From an uncultured Ktedonobacteraceae bacterium (GTDB lineage Bacteria > Chloroflexota > Ktedonobacteria > Ktedonobacterales > Ktedonobacteraceae): a DNA stretch of 8,097 nucleotides. Numbering within the stretch: the first letter of the stretch is position 1; each line of letters begins with the position of its first letter. Both the position numbers and the translations under genes were made by a program. Shown one piece after another: positions 4,822 to 8,097 of this stretch. The DNA lies in assembly GCA_955652655.1 (NCBI GenBank), contig CATPCK010000760.1, positions 1 through 8,097 of the forward strand, given 5' to 3'. The notes below the pieces were generated by a model that saw only the letters and a list, made by a program, of their open reading frames with translations, made no database searches and was not told where the DNA came from.

Positions 4822-7170
4822 ATGACTACAGAGGAGCTATTTTGTGAGACGTGTGGAGCGGCAAATCCGCCCACGGCGCATTTCTGCCAGTACTGCGCCT
4901 CACCCCTGCCTTTCACACATGACACAGGCGACCTGCCAGAACAGACATTACTAATTGGTCGTTATCAATTGGTGAGCCGCATAGGTCAGGGAGGCATGGG
5001 CGCTGTCTATAAAGCCAGCGATACACGACTTGATGGCCGTCTTGTAGCGATCAAAGAGATGAGCAAGGCGGGGCTACCTCCTGCTCGCCTGGAGGAGGCC
5101 GAGGCGGCTTTTGAACGCGAAGCGCGCTTGCTCGGGAAACTGTTGCACCCCAATTTGCCGCGTATTCACGATCACTTTACGGAAAATGATCGCTCCTACC
5201 TGGTGATGGATTTCATCGACGGTGAAACGCTGGAGGAGTACCTGGATAAGCGGGGACACGATCCGCTGCCAGTTGAGCAGGTGCTGGATTGGGCTGAACA
5301 GTTGTGCGATGTATTGAGTTACCTGCATAATCACCAGCCACCGATCATCTTTCGTGACCTCAAACCGGCCAATGTGATGATCAGCGAGAGCGGACATATC
5401 TTCCTGATTGACTTTGGCATCGCACGCCTTTTCAAACCTGGTCAATCTCACGATACGGTTGCGCTGGGTTCACCCGGTTACGCAGCCCCCGAACAGTATG
5501 GCAAAGCCCAAAGTACCCCTCGTTCAGACCTCTACAGCCTGGGAGCATTGATACATTGTTTGCTGACGGGCGACGATCCCAGCGAGCGGCCTTTTTTCTT
5601 CCGGCCTGCCTCACAGGTCAATCCCGCCATTCCCCCTGGACTTGAGGCACTGCTCCAGCGCATGTTGGAAATGGACGCCGAACGACGACCGGCCAGCGCA
5701 CAGGAGGTATTGCAGGCGCTGCGCGCTGATGACGCGGCATTACATGTACAACAAGGCCTGAGCAATCAGTATACAACTTCGGCGTCGCGCTTAGGCTATT
5801 CCTACGGCCGTACCAGTACCAATTCTACACCATCGGGTGCAGACCTGCTGCTGGAAGAGGCGCACACGCTCTATACACAGAAACGCCTGGGTGAGGCAGA
5901 GAAGGTCTACACACAGGCACTCCAACTCAATGGCACAAACCCTCTTGGCTGGCAGGGGCGCGGTTTGACGCAGGGACTGTTGCAGCGCCACACCGAGGCG
6001 CTGAACTCGTTTGATCGCGCGCTGCAACTTGACCCGTCGCTGGTTATTTCCTGGAATGGGAAAGGTACGGCGTTGAGTACGCTGCAACGCAACCAGGACG
6101 CGCTCGCGGCATTCGACCGGGCATTGAAGCTGGAGCCGAACAATGCCTCCTCCTGGAATGGCAAAGGGGCGGTGCTCAACGCGCTCGGTCGACCTAAAGA
6201 GGCACTTGACGCCTTTGATATGGCACTGCGTTTCGATCCACATTTGGCGCAGGCCTGGAATAACAAAGGGCTGGTGTTGAGGCAGCAAAAGCGCTATCAA
6301 GAAGCTTTGAGCGCCTTCGATATGGCGTTGACATATGATAAGAATATAGCGACCTCGTGGAGCGGCAAGGCCAGTGTGTTGCACGACATGGGCCACCTAC
6401 AAGAGGCGCTTGACTGTTACCAACAGGCGATTAACTGCAATCCCCAGCTTGTCTCGGCCTGGAACGGCAAGGGGTCTGTCCTTTATGATCTGGGACGCTA
6501 CAAACAGGCACTACAAGCTTTCCAGGAGGCCTTGAAACTGGACAAGAACTACGCACCGGCCTGTTACGGTTTGGGCAATGTCTACTTTATCCAGCAAAAA
6601 CTAAAGTCGGCGCTGGAGATGTTCGATAGGGCGATACGTTGTGATCCCAAATATGCCAAGGCCTGGAACAGGCGCGGCAATGTGCTGAACGACATGGGTC
6701 AGCGCGGCGAGGCGCTCAAATCGTATGACCTGGCGCTGCGTTTCGATCCGCGTTTCGCATCGGCCTGGAATGGCAAGGCGGGCGTCTACGCGCAACTTGA
6801 GCGCTATACCGAGGCCCTGCACGCCTACGAAAACGCGCTGAGAATCAATCCAAATTTCGCGCAGGCGTGGAATGGACAGGGCAATACCTTCTACCATTTG
6901 AACAATTATGCCCAGGCACTGGGGGCATATGAGCGCGCCGTGAAGCTGAATCCCCAGATGGCTTCCGCCTGGCATAACCTCTCACTGGTCCTCAAGAGAT
7001 TAAAGCGCAACCAGGAAGCGCTAGATGCCGCTGAACAGGCGATTCGCCTCGCGCCCAACGATCCCGACAATTGGATACGCAAAGCGGAGGCGCTCAAGAG
7101 TATGCGCCGCTCAAGAGATGCAAAGGATGCCGAGAAGCAGGCTTTACGATTGCGAGGGGCGGTGAGGTAA
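4822..7170 (+). CDS. Zinc-ribbon Ser/Thr protein kinase with C-terminal TPR array
   Basis: A Hanks-type kinase expected to phosphorylate Ser/Thr of partner proteins held by its TPR scaffold. Residues 6-28 form a zinc ribbon (Cys8, 11, 22, 25). The kinase domain spans about 48-300: glycine loop GQGGMGAVY, VAIK Lys78, helix-C Glu100, catalytic loop FRDLKPANV (Asp179, Asn184), DFG at 197-199 and APE at 222-224. The usual HRD is FRD, with Arg and Asp kept, so activity is likely. A Ser/Thr-rich linker (301-337) leads to one degenerate TPR and twelve uninterrupted 34-residue TPRs (375-782). No membrane span is seen, unlike PknB-type kinases with external sensor domains, so it should be cytosolic. 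It starts 22 bp after rsmA, suggesting co-transcription. The ATG at 4822 is used; a TTG six bases earlier, with GGAAG nine bases before it, would add two residues. Substrates are unknown. Confidence 0.93.
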   Translation: MTTEELFCETCGAANPPTAHFCQYCASPLPFTHDTGDLPEQTLLIGRYQLVSRIGQGGMGAVYKASDTRLDGRLVAIKEMSKAGLPPARLEEAEAAFEREARLLGKLLHPNLPRIHDHFTENDRSYLVMDFIDGETLEEYLDKRGHDPLPVEQVLDWAEQLCDVLSYLHNHQPPIIFRDLKPANVMISESGHIFLIDFGIARLFKPGQSHDTVALGSPGYAAPEQYGKAQSTPRSDLYSLGALIHCLLTGDDPSERPFFFRPASQVNPAIPPGLEALLQRMLEMDAERRPASAQEVLQALRADDAALHVQQGLSNQYTTSASRLGYSYGRTSTNSTPSGADLLLEEAHTLYTQKRLGEAEKVYTQALQLNGTNPLGWQGRGLTQGLLQRHTEALNSFDRALQLDPSLVISWNGKGTALSTLQRNQDALAAFDRALKLEPNNASSWNGKGAVLNALGRPKEALDAFDMALRFDPHLAQAWNNKGLVLRQQKRYQEALSAFDMALTYDKNIATSWSGKASVLHDMGHLQEALDCYQQAINCNPQLVSAWNGKGSVLYDLGRYKQALQAFQEALKLDKNYAPACYGLGNVYFIQQKLKSALEMFDRAIRCDPKYAKAWNRRGNVLNDMGQRGEALKSYDLALRFDPRFASAWNGKAGVYAQLERYTEALHAYENALRINPNFAQAWNGQGNTFYHLNNYAQALGAYERAVKLNPQMASAWHNLSLVLKRLKRNQEALDAAEQAIRLAPNDPDNWIRKAEALKSMRRSRDAKDAEKQALRLRGAVR
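5944..7167 (+). repeat. Twelve in-phase 102-bp TPR-coding repeats
   Basis: The DNA has an exact 102-bp period that encodes twelve 34-residue TPRs ending at the stop codon. A recurrent TGGAA(T/C)GGCAA-like word marks most units, for example near 6049, 6151, 6253, 6457, 6661, 6763 and 6865. The protein consensus is a Trp-Asn-Gly-Lys-Gly start, then GRxxEALxAFDxAL and LDP. There is no insertion or deletion between units. Units 8 (starting ACYGLG) and 12 (AWHNLS) diverge most. Similar arrays arise by tandem duplication followed by drift. Confidence 0.9.
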
Positions 7171-7201
7171 CCACTTCTACAGCGTCAAATCGTCTTTTGA
7201 A

Positions 7202-7206
7202 AGGGA
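7202..7206 (+). promoter_or_regulatory. Ribosome binding site of the stress-protein gene
   Basis: AGGGA lies six bases before the ATG at 7213, good spacing. It favours this ATG over the one two codons later at 7219. The 42-bp gap after the kinase gene contains neither a terminator nor a clear promoter. Confidence 0.6.
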
Positions 7207-7212
7207 AAACGC

Positions 7213-8097
7213 ATGACAATGACTGATCGCTCGACTGTTGTCGGCGTCTTTGCAGATCGGGTGCAAGCAGAGCGAGCAATAGAGGCACTTCGTCGCGCCG
7301 GGTTCACCGATGAGCAGATCGGGTTTGTGAGACGAAGAGTAGATACAGATACAGCCAGCGATGAGGCGATGGCCAATGAAGGTACGAAAATTAGCAGCGG
7401 CGTTATCGGTGGTGGGGCGCTGGGTGGCATACTGGGCGCGGTAGCGGCACTCTTGATTCCTGGTTTAGGACCAGCGGTTGCGGGCGGCATACTGGTGGCG
7501 GCACTGGGTGGAGCGGCCATAGGAGCGGCGGCAGGTGGAATCCTTAGCGCGCTCACCGGCATGGGAGTACCGGAAGAGGAAGCCCGTTACTATCAGGGTG
7601 AGTTTAATGCGGGCAACATGCTCGTTACGGTGCAGGCTGCCGGTCGCCAACAGGAAGCAATAGCTATTATGCAACAGTACGGCGCCTACGATGCGACTTC
7701 TCGCGCAGGCACATACACTGCGAATGCCGCGACTGGGAATTACGACCCGACTAGAGCGACAGGAGGAACCACCGTGAATTACGACCCAACCGCAACAGAG
7801 GGATCTTACGATCCTAACGTTGCTCCCGCTCCCGATACGTATGATCCTACTGCCCCGGCGGGAAGGACGGCTAATCCCAATGCTGCTCCTGGTACTACGT
7901 TTGATCCCGCCGCTCCAGAGGGGCCATATGATGCCAGCGCTGCTCCCACGCCTGGTACCTATGATCCTACAGCTCCAACGCAAACCACGAATGCTAATGC
8001 TGCTCCTGGTACGGTTGATGTCAATGCGCCAGAGAGACCGGCTAATCCCAGCGTTGCTCCGGACACGTATGATCCCACGACTCGCTCTCCAGGAAAT
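7213..8097 (+). CDS. General stress protein 17M/YflT-like protein with YDP-repeat tail (partial, runs off the right edge)
   Basis: The first 295 codons are present; no stop occurs before the window ends. Residues 8-40 (VVGVFADRVQAERAIEAL, then RAGFTDEQIGFV) match the fold and wording of the general stress protein 17M-like (YflT) domain. A Gly/Ala-rich hydrophobic block (63-118) resembles a glycine zipper and could associate with membranes or self-associate. Residues 120-160 (PEEEARYYQGEF, then LVTVQA and GAYD) are the usual end of this family. The protein then continues, unusually, into a Pro/Ala/Thr/Tyr/Asp tail of at least 135 residues with repeated YDP motifs. Biochemical function is not established for the family; Bacillus relatives are stress-induced. 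It is 42 bp downstream of the kinase and probably in its operon, so it could be a kinase target, but nothing in the sequence proves this. Confidence 0.8.
   Translation, partial: MTMTDRSTVVGVFADRVQAERAIEALRRAGFTDEQIGFVRRRVDTDTASDEAMANEGTKISSGVIGGGALGGILGAVAALLIPGLGPAVAGGILVAALGGAAIGAAAGGILSALTGMGVPEEEARYYQGEFNAGNMLVTVQAAGRQQEAIAIMQQYGAYDATSRAGTYTANAATGNYDPTRATGGTTVNYDPTATEGSYDPNVAPAPDTYDPTAPAGRTANPNAAPGTTFDPAAPEGPYDASAAPTPGTYDPTAPTQTTNANAAPGTVDVNAPERPANPSVAPDTYDPTTRSPGN
7687..8097 (+). repeat. Degenerate YDP-type repeats encoding a low-complexity tail
   Basis: From residue 159 onward the motif Tyr/Phe-Asp-Pro/Ala recurs every 9-13 residues (positions 159, 177, 190, 199, 210, 230, 239, 250 and 286), interleaved with Asn-Pro or Val-Asp variants. 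A higher-order unit is visible: TYDPTAP begins units at 209 (7837) and 249 (7957), and TYDPTT at 285 (8065), giving unit lengths of 40 and 36 residues. The sequence is rich in Ala, Pro, Thr, Asp and Gly and lacks Lys, Trp and Cys, so it is probably disordered. It may continue past the window. Confidence 0.75.

Noticed and set aside
5791..6396. A 201-codon minus-strand open frame inside the kinase gene
   Set aside because: It is antisense to the TPR repeats, whose biased, periodic codons keep the opposite frame open; no ribosome site or family resemblance supports it.
7465..7983. A 172-codon minus-strand open frame opposite the stress-protein gene
   Set aside because: Its Arg/Ser/Gly-rich translation is the mirror of the Gly/Ala and YDP repeats; the + strand frame has a ribosome site and a recognisable domain.

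Overview
The window looks like a moderately GC-rich chromosomal segment, most likely from a Ktedonobacteria-like member of the Chloroflexota. That placement is an inference. It rests on a soluble protein kinase combining zinc-ribbon and TPR domains, a bifunctional PBP with an EDxxFWxNxGVD-type glycosyltransferase motif, a 17M-type stress protein with a glycine-rich core, and intergenic stretches rich in TAGGGGC words. No rRNA, tRNA or transposase gene is visible.

Layout. Bases 1-353 carry no convincing gene but hold repetitive, palindromic DNA, including a 134-bp element (188-321) with about 27-bp inverted ends that looks like a MITE. A class A penicillin-binding protein (354-2810) lies on the minus strand. 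It diverges, across a 295-bp regulatory region, from a + strand run of four genes: an unrecognised 218-residue protein with a disordered N-terminus and a membrane-anchored C-terminus (3106-3762); the 16S rRNA dimethyltransferase rsmA (3921-4799); a 782-residue zinc-ribbon / Ser-Thr kinase / TPR protein (4822-7170); and a general-stress-protein homologue with a long YDP-repeat tail that runs off the right edge (7213-8097).

How the genes relate. rsmA, the kinase and the stress protein are separated by only 22 and 42 bp with no terminator or clear internal promoter, so they probably form one transcript. It would start at an extended -10 promoter just before rsmA. This would tie ribosome maturation, a cytosolic phospho-signalling scaffold and a stress protein together; the link is inference from gene order. 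The PBP is a separate cell-wall transcription unit whose leader carries a conspicuous inverted repeat.

The most unusual items are the MITE-like element with nested internal palindromes, the long periodic YDP tail on the stress protein, the kinase with an FRD catalytic loop fused to twelve uninterrupted 34-residue repeats, and the Cys/His-rich extracellular end of the PBP. No complete new defence or mobile system can be demonstrated here.
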